Source: Burkholderiales bacterium (lineage in GTDB: Bacteria; Pseudomonadota; Gammaproteobacteria; Burkholderiales; Burkholderiaceae). From it: a DNA stretch of 64,000 bases. A model generated the notes under the pieces. That model saw only the letters and a program-made list of their open reading frames with translations, ran no database searches and was not told the DNA's origin. Where the stretch lies: NCBI GenBank assembly GCA_021287185.1, contig JAJTAZ010000019.1, forward strand, positions 1-64,000. Reading direction: 5' to 3'. Positions 1 to 9,428 of this stretch are shown here, piece after piece (within the stretch, counting starts at the first letter, position 1; the number at the start of each line of letters is the position of its first letter). Position numbers and translations under genes: made by a program.

Positions 1-309
1 TTGCAGATAAATTATTTTGACGAAATTTTTAAAATTAATCATGTCGCACACGATTTGTACATAATCGAATTAAAAATGAGGGTTTTAATCCTAAAACCAA
101 CATTTATCGCCCATCTCTTACAAATGACTTACACGCAATACACTCGAACTTACATTCATCTTACGGCAAATAACATAAACTTCTAAAATATAAAACTAAA
201 CCAAAATAATTATTGAAATTATCGCAATTGCGTCACTATAATGGCGACTGTTCAAATTTTTCATATGATTGGGCAATTGCCTGCATGATTACTTTTTTAG
301 GAGATGAGC
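1..309. other. Upstream region of the citrate synthase gene, no convincing gene
   Basis: This A+T-rich stretch holds one 61-codon frame (1-186) that begins with TTG and has no ribosome binding site or recognisable product, so I do not call it. The useful content is the citrate synthase promoter near its right end. The left part may belong to the regulatory region of a gene outside the window. Confidence 0.5.
213..242 (+). promoter_or_regulatory. Sigma-70 promoter of citrate synthase
   Basis: TTGAAA (213-218) and TATAAT (237-242) are separated by 18 bp and match the sigma-70 consensus well. The predicted transcription start near 249 leaves a 5' leader of about 60 nt before the start codon. 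This is inference from motif match only. Confidence 0.6.
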
Positions 310-1638
310 ATGTCGTTGAAGAAAATCTTAAAACAAAAAATTGAAGAGCACCGCCCACGCACCGCTCGTTTGGTCAAAGAATTTGGTAAAGTCAAAATCG
401 ACGAAGTGACCATTGACCAATGTATCGGCGGCGCACGCGACATTCGTGCTTTGGTAACGGATATCTCTTATCTTGATCCACAAGACGGCATTACTTTCCG
501 CGGCAAAACCATCGAAGAAACCTTTGCCATCTTGCCAAAAGCCGAAGGCTCAGAATACCCAACTGTAGAAGCATTTTGGTTCTTCTTACTCACAGGCGAA
601 GTCCCTACACAAGAGCAAGTGGAAGAAGTGATGTTGGAATTCAAAGTGCGCCAACACGTACCACACTATGTGTTTGAAATTTTGCGCAAAATGCCGCGCG
701 AATCACACCCAATGACGATGTTGTCAACAGGCATTTTGGCGATGCAAAAAGACTCTTCCTTCCACGAATACTATAGTTCTGGTAATTTCAAGAAAAACGA
801 TGCTTGGGAATACGTTTACGAAGACGCATTTGACATCGTGGCGCGCATTCCCGTGATTGCAGCCTACATCTACAACTTAAAATACCGAGACAACAAACAA
901 ATCGAAATCAACCGTAAGTTGGACATGGGTGCGAACTTCGCCCACATGATTGGTCAATCGAAAGAATACCAAGACGTGGCACGCATGTATTTCATCCTGC
1001 ACTCGGATCACGAATCAGGCAATGTTTCTGCACACACCACCCACTTGGTGCACTCTGCCCTGTCTGACCCATACTACGCGTATTCAGCAGGTTTGAATGG
1101 TTTGGCAGGTCCTTTGCATGGCTTGGCCAACCAAGAAGTATTGTATTGGACTTTGAAATTCCAACAAAAATACTGCGCAGACAAAGAACCTACCAAAGAG
1201 TTGCTGACTGCGGCTTTGTGGGACACATTGAATTCAGGCCAAGTGATTCCAGGTTATGGTCACGCTGTTTTGCGTAAAACCGACCCACGCTACACAGCAC
1301 AACGTGAGTTCTGTTTGAAAACCCCAGGTTTGAACGAAGATCCACTGTTCAAATTGGTTTCTATGATTTACGAAGTGGCACCAGGTGTGTTGACCGAACA
1401 TGGCAAAACCAAAAATCCATGGCCAAACGTTGACTCACAATCGGGTGTGATTCAATGGTACTACGGCGTGCGTGAATTTGATTTTTACACTGTATTGTTT
1501 GGCGTTGGTCGCGCACTCGGCTGTATGGCCAACATCACTTGGGATCGTGCGTTGGGCTATGCCATTGAACGTCCAAAATCAGTCACCACAGACATGCTCG
1601 AAAAATGGGCAGAGGCTGGTGGTCGTCAAATGTCCTGA
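310..1638 (+). CDS. gltA: Citrate synthase, eukaryotic (mitochondrial) type
   Basis: Condenses oxaloacetate and acetyl-CoA to citrate, the entry step of the TCA cycle. The 442-residue protein carries the catalytic triad in the mitochondrial-type context: His270 in GPLHGLANQ, His318 in PGYGHAVLRKTDPRY and Asp391 in REFDFYTVLFGV. The phrase KNPWPNVD followed by SGV is also close to the animal and fungal enzyme. The usual proteobacterial GltA with its NADH-regulated N-terminal domain looks different, so this is the less common eukaryotic-type subfamily. The start at 310 is preferred over the ATG at 304 because AGGAG (299-303) sits 6 nt before it and touches the other. It is monocistronic, with its own promoter and a terminator at 1662-1693. 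The gltA symbol is given by function. Confidence 0.93.
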   Translation: MSLKKILKQKIEEHRPRTARLVKEFGKVKIDEVTIDQCIGGARDIRALVTDISYLDPQDGITFRGKTIEETFAILPKAEGSEYPTVEAFWFFLLTGEVPTQEQVEEVMLEFKVRQHVPHYVFEILRKMPRESHPMTMLSTGILAMQKDSSFHEYYSSGNFKKNDAWEYVYEDAFDIVARIPVIAAYIYNLKYRDNKQIEINRKLDMGANFAHMIGQSKEYQDVARMYFILHSDHESGNVSAHTTHLVHSALSDPYYAYSAGLNGLAGPLHGLANQEVLYWTLKFQQKYCADKEPTKELLTAALWDTLNSGQVIPGYGHAVLRKTDPRYTAQREFCLKTPGLNEDPLFKLVSMIYEVAPGVLTEHGKTKNPWPNVDSQSGVIQWYYGVREFDFYTVLFGVGRALGCMANITWDRALGYAIERPKSVTTDMLEKWAEAGGRQMS

Positions 1639-1661
1639 TGTGATTGCGACCCATGCTCAAC

Positions 1662-1693
1662 AAAAAAGGATGCGCTCTTGCGCATCCTTTTTT
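1662..1693. terminator. Bidirectional intrinsic terminator
   Basis: A perfect stem (GGATGCGC / GCGCATCC) with a four-base loop is flanked by six A and six or more T residues, so it can end transcripts from citrate synthase (plus) and from the convergent binding-protein gene (minus). Confidence 0.85.
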
Positions 1694-1752
1694 ATGATTC
1701 AAACAGATTCAAACACTGTGCGGCAGATGAAATCAACGCACAGTGAATGGAT

Positions 1753-2943
1753 TTATTTAATGATATCAATCACTTCCAAGGCTTTATTACGCACTTGGAA
1801 AATCGAAATAGCGCCGTTTTTAATGTCGCCTTTCTCATCAAACGCAACTTGTCCCGTCAGACCAGGAAAACTGACCTTGGGCATTGCTGCTGCAATCGCT
1901 TCGCGGTCGGTTGAGCCCGCAATTTTCATCGCTTCAGCCAAAGCATACACCGCGTCATACGCAAATGGAGAGTAGATTTGAACCTTCTGACCAGCAAATG
2001 TTTTCTCATAGTTGGCACTGTACTCCGCCCCTTTAGCCATTTTAGACAAAGGCATACCCGCTTGTGAGCAAACCACACCTTCGGCCGCGTCGCCCGCTAA
2101 GTCAATAAATTTTTTGGTACATGGGCCATCAGCAGATGCTAATTTGGTGGTCATACCCAATTCTTTCATCTGTTTGACCAAAGACGCAGCGGTGTCGTCC
2201 ATCCCGCCCCAGAACAAATAATCGGGGTTCAAACCTTTAATTTTAGTCAAAACAGCTTTAAAGTCAGTCGTGGTTGCAGTCGATGCCTCATGCATCAAAA
2301 CTTGAACCCCGCCGTTTTTCAGTGTTTGTTCAACTTGATCGGCCAAACCTTTACCGTACTGGGTTGAGTCATCCAAAATAGCCACTGTTTTGGCACCATT
2401 GTTGAGCATAAACTTGCCCATTGCTGGCCCTTGCATCGCATCGGTCGCCACCATACGATAAGTACTCACAAAACCTTTCGGCGTTTTTTCACCCTTTAAT
2501 GTGTAATCAGGATTGGTTGAAGAAGGCGAAATTTGCACCATACCTGCTTTGGCATATACCGCATTGGCAGGGATGGTCACACCTGATGTCAAATGTCCAA
2601 CCACACCGACCACACCTGCATCGACCAATTTTTGAGCCACTACAGGCCCTTGTTTTGGGTCAGCTGCATCGTCTTCACCAATTAAGGCCAATTTCACCAC
2701 CTTATCGCCGACCTTGATACCACCTTTGGCATTGATTTCATTGACGGCCAATTGAGCACCATTTTCATTGTCTTTACCGAGGTGTGCAATACCACCTGTA
2801 CGTGGTGCACCGTGGCCAATCTTGACACAGACTTGACCGGCTTCCAACGGACCACAGGCTTCAGTGGTTTTTTGATTGCCACCACCGCAAGCAGCTAAAG
2901 CAATAGCGGCTGTTAAGGGTAAAAGTTTTAAGGTTTTGTGCAT
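1753..2943 (-). CDS. Branched-chain amino acid ABC transporter substrate-binding lipoprotein (LivK/LivJ family)
   Basis: Periplasmic binding protein of the Leu/Ile/Val type I fold, expected to deliver branched-chain amino acids or related compounds to a LivHMGF transporter that is not encoded here. The 396-residue form starts at 2943 behind GGAG with 6 nt spacing. Its signal peptide ends in a lipobox (LAAC, Cys19), so it is probably membrane-anchored. Family phrases include NGAQLAVNEINAKGG, the conserved GEDDAADPKQG region and ISPSSTNP. It is a single gene with no transporter partner nearby, and a perfect palindrome lies upstream (3028-3045). Substrate cannot be told from sequence. Confidence 0.88.
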   Translation of the reverse strand: MHKTLKLLPLTAAIALAACGGGNQKTTEACGPLEAGQVCVKIGHGAPRTGGIAHLGKDNENGAQLAVNEINAKGGIKVGDKVVKLALIGEDDAADPKQGPVVAQKLVDAGVVGVVGHLTSGVTIPANAVYAKAGMVQISPSSTNPDYTLKGEKTPKGFVSTYRMVATDAMQGPAMGKFMLNNGAKTVAILDDSTQYGKGLADQVEQTLKNGGVQVLMHEASTATTTDFKAVLTKIKGLNPDYLFWGGMDDTAASLVKQMKELGMTTKLASADGPCTKKFIDLAGDAAEGVVCSQAGMPLSKMAKGAEYSANYEKTFAGQKVQIYSPFAYDAVYALAEAMKIAGSTDREAIAAAMPKVSFPGLTGQVAFDEKGDIKNGAISIFQVRNKALEVIDIIK

Positions 2944-3027
2944 GGGATTCTCCATCAGTTAAAAAATCGATTAATCCCGAAAAGTGCAATACTCTGTCAA
3001 TTAAAAAAACGCGATACGAAACAACCA

Positions 3028-3045
3028 TATATTCAAATGAATATA
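3028..3045. promoter_or_regulatory. Palindromic operator candidate upstream of the binding-protein gene
   Basis: TATATTCA and TGAATATA form a perfect inverted repeat around two bases, about 85 bp before the start codon at 2943. This is the size and symmetry of a dimeric repressor site. No regulator can be named. Confidence 0.35.
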
Positions 3046-3145
3046 CAAATTCAAACCAACAAATTAAACAGAAACAGGATTTTATTCTTAGTGATTATAT
3101 CGCAAAACCCCCTGTTTCCCCAAGTCATTTACTCAGATTGGCTCA

Positions 3146-3697
3146 CTAAAATGATGAATTCGCTTCTTTTAAAAAAGCCAGTTCTGCATCAGTAGATGTA
3201 CGCCCCAAAATAGCATTGCGGTGCGGATAGCGACCGAAACGGTCGATGATGCGTTTGTGCTTGTACTCAAAATCCAACTGATTCGGCTCACCCAACTCGG
3301 TATATAAGGCCAACGCACGCTCGTGCATCAACGCAGACTCGCTGTGCATAAACGGCAAAAACATAAATCCACGCATGTTTGCAGGTAAATCCAAATGGTG
3401 ACCTGCACGCACGGCTTCTTGTGCCAATATCAGAGCCAAAACATCGGAAGCAAATGCACGCGGTGTATCACGAAACATATTGCGCGAGAATTGATCAAGT
3501 ACAATAATTTCAGCCAAACGACCTTGAGCCGTATCGCGCCAATCGACCAATTCGCCGCGATTGGCTTGCTTGTGCACCTGCGCAAACCGCTCGCTAATCA
3601 ATGCGTCAAACGCAGCATCTTTTTCCCACCAAAGTTTGGAATCAATTTCAGTGAACCAAAAATCGAGGATATTTTGTGGGGTGATGGAATGGGTCAT
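3146..3697 (-). CDS. DUF924 family protein
   Basis: This 183-residue protein matches the DUF924 family, alpha-helical proteins with TPR-like packing and no established biochemical role. Characteristic phrases are ILDFWF near the N-terminus, LDQFSRNMFR in the middle and FMHSES followed by a late FGRYPHRN. Its ATG overlaps the stop codon of the upstream Mrr gene by 4 bp (ATGA), so the two are probably translationally coupled. It ends the rarA-mrr-DUF924 transcription unit. Function remains unknown. Confidence 0.85.
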   Translation of the reverse strand: MTHSITPQNILDFWFTEIDSKLWWEKDAAFDALISERFAQVHKQANRGELVDWRDTAQGRLAEIIVLDQFSRNMFRDTPRAFASDVLALILAQEAVRAGHHLDLPANMRGFMFLPFMHSESALMHERALALYTELGEPNQLDFEYKHKRIIDRFGRYPHRNAILGRTSTDAELAFLKEANSSF

Positions 3698-4635
3698 GAC
3701 ACTTCCTCCCCACGAGTATCTTCGTTCAGCATTTCATCCCAAAAATCACCATCCAATCCTTTAATCTCAAATACTTGTTCAGTTTGCATCCCTAATGAAT
3801 AATTGTAAATATGCTTGGCCAATTCTTGTCCATCTATGAGCACCAAGGTAGTACTAGGTAAACTCTGCGCATAACGTTTTGCATTTTCATTGAATTGAGC
3901 TGTGGTGATAAACACGCCCTTGCTTGCCTGAGAACCAGCCAATGCCCCAACAAAATTACTTAACTCTGGACGGCCGATTTTCGTATCAAGGGCATAACGT
4001 TTGGCTTGGATGTAGATACGCCCAAACCCCAAAACATCTTCTTTAATCACCCCATCAATACCACCATCATTCGATTGTTGCGTTACCAAACCCGAATTTT
4101 CAACTTCACCACCATAACCCATTTTTTGCAATAATTGCACCACCAATTTCTCAAACTCATAGGGCTTTTTGCTTAAAATAGTGCTCAATATCTCGTCGTA
4201 AACGCGCTTACGAATATTTTGGTAAGTGCTGTGCATCAACTCCGTCGGGTTGACATCATCAAGTTTTAGTTCTGAATTATGCTCTTCATCAGGTTGCCGT
4301 TCCTTTCTTTGAGCATATCTCTGGCGCATTTGCTTTTGCACAAATGTTTCAATCTCATTTGGAGTATTGAGCATTTTTGTTCCCAAGTCAGAAATTTTAA
4401 ACATACCACGACTCGGTTTTTCGACCAAACCCGAGTTAAACAGATAACTTAATGCCCAAGAAATTCTATCAAGAAACATCTTGCCATTACCCGATTCATA
4501 CTTCTTTTCTACCTCTTCGTCGGTCAATTTAAAAACCTTCGCCAAAGGCATTTCCATTGCGCGAAATTGCATCGCACCTTCTTGGCTCAACAGTTTGAGT
4601 GCTTCCAAACGAATTTCATTGTGTTTTGGTATCAT
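3694..4635 (-). CDS. mrr: Mrr-family restriction endonuclease
   Basis: Type IV restriction enzyme candidate that would cut modified (typically methylated) foreign DNA. The 313-residue protein has an N-terminal winged-helix Mrr_N domain (about residues 1-95), a charged linker (100-130), and a C-terminal Mrr catalytic domain (about 155-300) with the PD-(D/E)XK-like core: a helix with FEKLVVQLLQKMGYGG, then GGID with Asp194, and QAK with Lys212. Length matches E. coli Mrr. It starts in a 4-bp overlap with rarA and its stop overlaps the DUF924 start, so it is embedded and coupled on both sides rather than lying in a restriction island. Target modification is not predictable. Confidence 0.9.
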   Translation of the reverse strand: MIPKHNEIRLEALKLLSQEGAMQFRAMEMPLAKVFKLTDEEVEKKYESGNGKMFLDRISWALSYLFNSGLVEKPSRGMFKISDLGTKMLNTPNEIETFVQKQMRQRYAQRKERQPDEEHNSELKLDDVNPTELMHSTYQNIRKRVYDEILSTILSKKPYEFEKLVVQLLQKMGYGGEVENSGLVTQQSNDGGIDGVIKEDVLGFGRIYIQAKRYALDTKIGRPELSNFVGALAGSQASKGVFITTAQFNENAKRYAQSLPSTTLVLIDGQELAKHIYNYSLGMQTEQVFEIKGLDGDFWDEMLNEDTRGEEVS

Positions 4636-5978
4636 TTTTCACCTTTCCTAATACGGTTTTGCTCATCCAAACCCTTCAAATATTCCAATTTTTCTTTAAT
4701 TTTCGCTTCCAAACCTCGCTCGGTCGGCTGGTAAAAATTCACTGTGGGCATTTCATCGGGTAAATATTGCTCGCCAGCAGCATAGGCTTCTGGTTCGTCG
4801 TGTGCGTAGCGGTAGGCTTTGCCATAATCCAAGGACTTCATTAACTGGGTTGGTGCGTTGCGCAGATGCAGGGGTACTGGGCGCGAGCCGTCTTGCTTGA
4901 CCCATGCACGGGCTTGGTTGTAGGCTTGATAACCCGCATTGGATTTGGCCGCAATTGATAAATATATCACGGCCTGTGCGAGCGCAAGTTCACCCTCAGG
5001 CGAGCCGAGCCGCTCATAGGTTTGCGCTGCGTCATTGCAGATTTGCATGGCGCGTGGGTCAGCCAATCCGATGTCTTCCCACGCCATACGCACGATGCGC
5101 CGCGCGAGATAACGTGGGTCTGCGCCACCGTCAAGCATACGGCAAAACCAATACAACGCCGCATCGGGATTGGAACCTCGGACTGATTTGTGCAGGGCTG
5201 AGATTTGGTCGTAAAACGCTTCACCACCTAAATCAAAACGCCGCAAGGTCGCACCAAGGCTTGATTTTAAGTGCTCTGCCGTGATGATGTTATCCGCAGA
5301 ACCATCGTTATGCTCGTTTGACATAACTAAACGCATGGCCTGCTCAAAATGGTTGAGCAGTCTGCGCGCATCGCCATCGGCCGAATCAACCAGCATTTTC
5401 TGCGCGTCATCGTTCACTGCACAACCTGTGGCTTGGCTGGCCCGTTGAATCAATTCGTTCAATTCTTGAGCGTTTAATGGCTCCAACACATACACAGTGG
5501 CGCGCGAAAGCAATGCGTTATTCACTTCAAATGAAGGGTTCTCAGTGGTCGCACCGATAAAGGTCAGCAAGCCCGATTCAACATGCGGTAAAAATGCGTC
5601 TTGTTGAGACTTATTGAACCGATGCACTTCATCCACGAACAATATGGTTTGCCGTCCTTGGTTTTGCCAAATATGCGCTTGTTCAACCACTTCACGGATT
5701 TCTTTCACGCCCGAGAGCACAGCTGAGAGTGCGACAAACTGCGCCTCGAACGAATGCGCCACCAAGCGCGCTAAGGTGGTTTTACCCACACCTGGAGGTC
5801 CCCAAAAAATCATGGAATGCATGCGCTTGTGCGCAAAGGCCACAGATAGGGGTTGTCCTTCACCCAACAGGTGCTTTTGCCCAATCACTTCAGCAAGGGT
5901 TTGTGGACGCAATTGTTCGGCCAAAGGCGCGTTCTGGTGCTGGGTGTGTGTCAATTCGCTGGTAAATAAATCGCTCAT
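4632..5978 (-). CDS. rarA: Replication-associated recombination protein A (AAA+ ATPase)
   Basis: RarA/MgsA is a DNA-dependent AAA+ ATPase related to clamp loaders that acts at stalled replication forks. The 448-residue protein has Walker [10 protein letters not shown] near residue 60, Walker [12 protein letters not shown] near 115, sensor 1 GATTENPSF near 140, and the RarA tetramerisation domain with [13 protein letters not shown] and the C-terminal MPTVNFYQP region. Length and domain order are those of the family. It is the first gene of a unit with mrr and the DUF924 gene. Confidence 0.95.
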   Translation of the reverse strand: MSDLFTSELTHTQHQNAPLAEQLRPQTLAEVIGQKHLLGEGQPLSVAFAHKRMHSMIFWGPPGVGKTTLARLVAHSFEAQFVALSAVLSGVKEIREVVEQAHIWQNQGRQTILFVDEVHRFNKSQQDAFLPHVESGLLTFIGATTENPSFEVNNALLSRATVYVLEPLNAQELNELIQRASQATGCAVNDDAQKMLVDSADGDARRLLNHFEQAMRLVMSNEHNDGSADNIITAEHLKSSLGATLRRFDLGGEAFYDQISALHKSVRGSNPDAALYWFCRMLDGGADPRYLARRIVRMAWEDIGLADPRAMQICNDAAQTYERLGSPEGELALAQAVIYLSIAAKSNAGYQAYNQARAWVKQDGSRPVPLHLRNAPTQLMKSLDYGKAYRYAHDEPEAYAAGEQYLPDEMPTVNFYQPTERGLEAKIKEKLEYLKGLDEQNRIRKGEK

Positions 5979-6332
5979 GCAAGTCCTGTGTGTGCTTGAT
6001 GGTGGTGTTTTAACTCGTGTATTTTAAGCCAATGGATATATGGCTGTACGGGCTTTTGAACTTTTCATTGTTTTTCCGCCATAAAATCGAAGTCATTGCA
6101 ACGGCGTTTTATACAGAAACGGTGAACCCGTTTTCGCGAGGCAATCCTACAAAACTAACCCAGCAATCTAAGACGGATGCCACCCCCTCAATCAAATCAT
6201 TCAAGGCGCGTCATGGCGGCATGAAGTGTTTGAGGGCTTGACCGCCCCCAAACAACAAACCCCCGCAAAATGCGAGGGTTTGTTAGCAGTAAACGTTTTA
6301 TTGATTCAACGCTCAGTTACCATCCATTCAAA
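5979..6332. other. Intergenic region between aceA and rarA
   Basis: This 354-bp gap holds the upstream region of rarA (both neighbours read leftwards) and the aceA terminator at 6254-6284. Short frames here lack ribosome binding sites and recognisable products. No small gene is supported. Confidence 0.5.
6254..6284 (-). terminator. Terminator downstream of isocitrate lyase
   Basis: AACAAACCC pairs with GGGTTTGTT around an inner CGCA/TGCG stem. On the minus strand it is followed by a T-rich stretch. It lies about 50 bp after the aceA stop codon. Confidence 0.6.
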
Positions 6333-7922
6333 TCAATGGAATTGGTTAGAGGTGTTTTTCGCACCGCCTGCTTTCAATGCCGCTTCACCAGCGAAGAATT
6401 CTTTGTGATCATCACCAATGTCAGAACCTGACATCGCTTGGTGTTTCACACAGGCAACGCCTTTACGGATTTCTTCACGTTGTACGTTCAATACATAAGC
6501 GAGCATACCGTCTTCACCAAAGTAGCCTTGCGCCAAGTTGTTCATGTGCAATGCAGTGGTGTGGTACGTTGGCAATGTAATCAAGTGGTGGAAGATATTC
6601 GCCTCACGTGATGCGTCTGCTTGGAATGTACGGATGCGTTGATCGGCCGCCAATGCCAATTCAGTATTGTCATACTCAACGCTCATCAATTTAGAACGAT
6701 CGTATGCAGAAACGTCTTTACCTTCAGCTTTCATTGCGTCATACGCTTGTTGACGGAAGTTCAAAGTCCAGTTGAACGATGGTGAGTTGTTGTACACCAA
6801 TTTCGCCGTTGGCTCTTGTTCACGAACGCGGTTAACCATGTGTGCGATGTCGGCCACGTTTGGTGTTGCCGTTTCAATCCACAACAAATCAGCACCTGCG
6901 CGCAAAGACGCCACGCAGTCCAAGACCACACGATCAATGTTTGTGCCTTCAGCAAATTCAAACAAGCCACTTGCCAAACGCGCTGGACGAACCAATTTAC
7001 CATCTTTTTTCAACAATACTTCGTCGTCTTTGGCTTGATCCAAAGTCACTTCTTCAGTTTTCAAGAAGTTGATGTATTGTGAACCCAAGTCACCTTTTTC
7101 ACGAGATACTGGCAATGTTTGTGTCAAGCCAGCACCTTCAGAGTCAGTACGCGCAACAATCACGCCATCATGTACGCCGAGTTCCAAGAATGCGTAACGC
7201 ACCGCGTTGATTTTCGCGTGGAACTCTTCGTGTGGTACGGTGACTTTACCGTCTTGGTGACCACATTGTTTCACATCAGATACTTGGTTTTCGATTTGGA
7301 TACAGCAAGCACCCGCTTCAATCATTTTTTTAGACAACAAGTACGTTGCTTCTGGGTTACCGAAACCAGCGTCAATATCCGCAATAATTGGTACCACGTG
7401 CGTTTCGAAGTTTTCGATTTTGTCCATGATGGCGGTTGTGTCTTCGCCTTTTGATTTTGCTGTTTCCAAAGCACGGAACAAATCGTTCAATTCTTTGGCA
7501 TCGGCTTGACGCAAGAACGTGTACAACTCTTCAATCAAATGGGGCACAGAAGTTTTTTCGTGCATTGATTGGTCAGGCAAAGGACCGAATTCTGAACGCA
7601 ACGCAGCAACCATCCAACCAGACAAGTACAAATAACGTTTGTTGGTGGTACCGTGGTGTTTTTTCACTGCGATCATTTTTTGTTGACCGACAAAACCGTG
7701 CCAGCAACCCAATGATTGAGTGTACTTAGATGTGTCTTTGTCGAACTCAGCCATGTCTTTACGCATAATGGCTGCTGTGTATTTAGCGATGTCCAAACCT
7801 GTTTTGAAACGGTTTTGAACAACCATACGAGCTGCGTGCTCTGGGTTAATCGCACCCCAAGAATCGCCGTGTTTAGCTTTTAACTCTTGTACTGCTTGTA
7901 AAGCGGAAGTATATACGCCCAT
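6333..7922 (-). CDS. aceA: Isocitrate lyase (long form)
   Basis: Cleaves isocitrate to glyoxylate and succinate, the first step of the glyoxylate bypass, allowing growth on acetate or fatty acids. At 529 residues it belongs to the long proteobacterial isocitrate lyase type (about 530 residues) rather than the 430-residue E. coli type. Visible motifs are the metal-binding IADIDAGFGNP near 180 and the active-site loop with Cys220 in KQCGHQDGK (KKCGH in other members). The ribosome binding site AGGA lies 8 nt before the ATG. A perfect 22-bp palindrome 35-56 bp upstream is a likely operator. Malate synthase is not in the window. Confidence 0.95.
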   Translation of the reverse strand: MGVYTSALQAVQELKAKHGDSWGAINPEHAARMVVQNRFKTGLDIAKYTAAIMRKDMAEFDKDTSKYTQSLGCWHGFVGQQKMIAVKKHHGTTNKRYLYLSGWMVAALRSEFGPLPDQSMHEKTSVPHLIEELYTFLRQADAKELNDLFRALETAKSKGEDTTAIMDKIENFETHVVPIIADIDAGFGNPEATYLLSKKMIEAGACCIQIENQVSDVKQCGHQDGKVTVPHEEFHAKINAVRYAFLELGVHDGVIVARTDSEGAGLTQTLPVSREKGDLGSQYINFLKTEEVTLDQAKDDEVLLKKDGKLVRPARLASGLFEFAEGTNIDRVVLDCVASLRAGADLLWIETATPNVADIAHMVNRVREQEPTAKLVYNNSPSFNWTLNFRQQAYDAMKAEGKDVSAYDRSKLMSVEYDNTELALAADQRIRTFQADASREANIFHHLITLPTYHTTALHMNNLAQGYFGEDGMLAYVLNVQREEIRKGVACVKHQAMSGSDIGDDHKEFFAGEAALKAGGAKNTSNQFH

Positions 7923-7956
7923 GATAAGTTCCTAAGTTGAAGTGGAAAAAAATGTT

Positions 7957-7978
7957 TTATGTCTTATATAAGACATAA
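7957..7978. promoter_or_regulatory. Perfect 22-bp palindrome upstream of aceA
   Basis: TTATGTCTTAT is followed directly by its exact reverse complement, 35-56 bp upstream of the aceA start. Its symmetry and length suggest a binding site for a dimeric regulator (GntR-like sites are often of this shape) that controls the glyoxylate bypass. The regulator is unidentified. Confidence 0.55.
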
Positions 7979-8092
7979 GTCAGGATGAATCATACTCAAG
8001 CATTCCCGTATGCGCAAGCACTTTTACGCAATAAAACAGGTCAAACTGCAAAATTCTTTGATTTTTTTATATTATGATAAATTTGTTTTGTA

Positions 8093-9352
8093 TTATGAAA
8101 TAATCTTTTGTGTTTTCGCTTCTTTCTGTGACACAATCGCAAAACTGGCCACGGCAGCAATCAATGCCAATGTCGCGTCTGCCCACCACATCCAATCAAA
8201 ACTGTGGGTGTACTGAACAGCCAAACCGCCGAGCCACGCACCCAAAAACGCACCAATCTGATGAGACAACATGGTTAAGCCAAACAAGGTGCTGATGTTG
8301 CGCAACCCAAACATACCACCTACCAAACCCGCTGTCGGGGGCACAGTGGCCAACCAAGTCATGCCCAAAAGCCCTGCAAACAAATACCACGTCAATTCTG
8401 TTTTGGGCGCGAAAATATAAAACACCACAGCCAATACCCGAATCAAATACAGGCTGCCCAACACTTTTTGCATGGCAAATCGCTCACAAATTTTGCCAAC
8501 CAACAAACTGCCAATCACATTGGCCACCCCAATTACTGCCAAAGCAGTGCTGGCCACGGTGGTAGGCAAACCACACATCGAGACCGCACCCGGTAAATGA
8601 GTCACTAAAAAGGCAATGTGAAAACCACAGGTAAAAAAGCCCAAGTGTAATAAACGGTAATTGCGCGAACTCCACGCATGGCGAAAGCCAACTTTTTCAG
8701 AAGGTACGGCGACCCCACAGCACACAGGCGAAACGGCTTCGGATTGAACCGCCTTGCCCGTCAGCCAGTACAGTAGCGGCAAACTGGCCAAAGCAATCAG
8801 CCCCAAACTGGCTGCGGCAATCGTCCACGTCCACATGCTCAGAAACATTTGCACCAACGGCGCGAAAATAAATTGTCCCAAGGAACTGGCGGCATTAATC
8901 ATACCCGACACAAATCCTGTTCGTTGTTCAGGAACCATCTGAACTGCCGCACCAATAAACAGTGAAATACTGGCAAATCCCGCGCCCACCGCGCTTAAAA
9001 GACCGAACGTGGCGAAAACACCTGTGGCGTTATGCCACAGTGGTACCGCCAATAATCCGCCACCAATGCACAACAAACCCAGCAAAGCCACATAACGCAC
9101 ACCATAGCGTTCAGCGAGCAAACCTGCAATCGGTTGGGCAAACCCCCAAATGACTTGCCCCACCGCCATTGCCAAACTCACCACGGCAATGGATATGCCC
9201 GTATTGAGCACAATCGGCTGCACGAACAAACCTAAGGATTGGCGTATACCCATGGTCACCAATAAAATAAGACACGCGGCAACAATAAAGGCCACATAAG
9301 AAGACTTGGCAACTGGTGTTTGCACTGTGGCAGGGGCTGAATCAAAAGGCAT
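8093..9352 (-). CDS. MFS transporter
   Basis: Major facilitator superfamily inner-membrane transporter, 419 residues from the ATG at 9352 (an extension to a TTG at 9373 has no better support). Twelve hydrophobic segments are apparent in two six-helix halves, split by a hydrophilic loop around residues 205-230 with a short Cys pair. The motif GLLAERYGVRYVALLG after the second helix is the MFS motif A region. It resembles the monocarboxylate/oxalate-formate antiporter-like branch, but substrate is not predictable. It stands alone between aceA and the SPOR gene. Confidence 0.85.
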   Translation of the reverse strand: MPFDSAPATVQTPVAKSSYVAFIVAACLILLVTMGIRQSLGLFVQPIVLNTGISIAVVSLAMAVGQVIWGFAQPIAGLLAERYGVRYVALLGLLCIGGGLLAVPLWHNATGVFATFGLLSAVGAGFASISLFIGAAVQMVPEQRTGFVSGMINAASSLGQFIFAPLVQMFLSMWTWTIAAASLGLIALASLPLLYWLTGKAVQSEAVSPVCCGVAVPSEKVGFRHAWSSRNYRLLHLGFFTCGFHIAFLVTHLPGAVSMCGLPTTVASTALAVIGVANVIGSLLVGKICERFAMQKVLGSLYLIRVLAVVFYIFAPKTELTWYLFAGLLGMTWLATVPPTAGLVGGMFGLRNISTLFGLTMLSHQIGAFLGAWLGGLAVQYTHSFDWMWWADATLALIAAVASFAIVSQKEAKTQKIIS

Positions 9353-9428
9353 GGGATGTAAGATTGGAGGCAATCGTATTCAAAATCAACTCAGCCTTCA
9401 TAGTGACTTCAATAAAGGCTGGTTTCAA

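Noticed and set aside
1-186. 61-codon frame at the left edge
   Set aside because: TTG start, no ribosome binding site, A+T-rich intergenic composition, no family resemblance.
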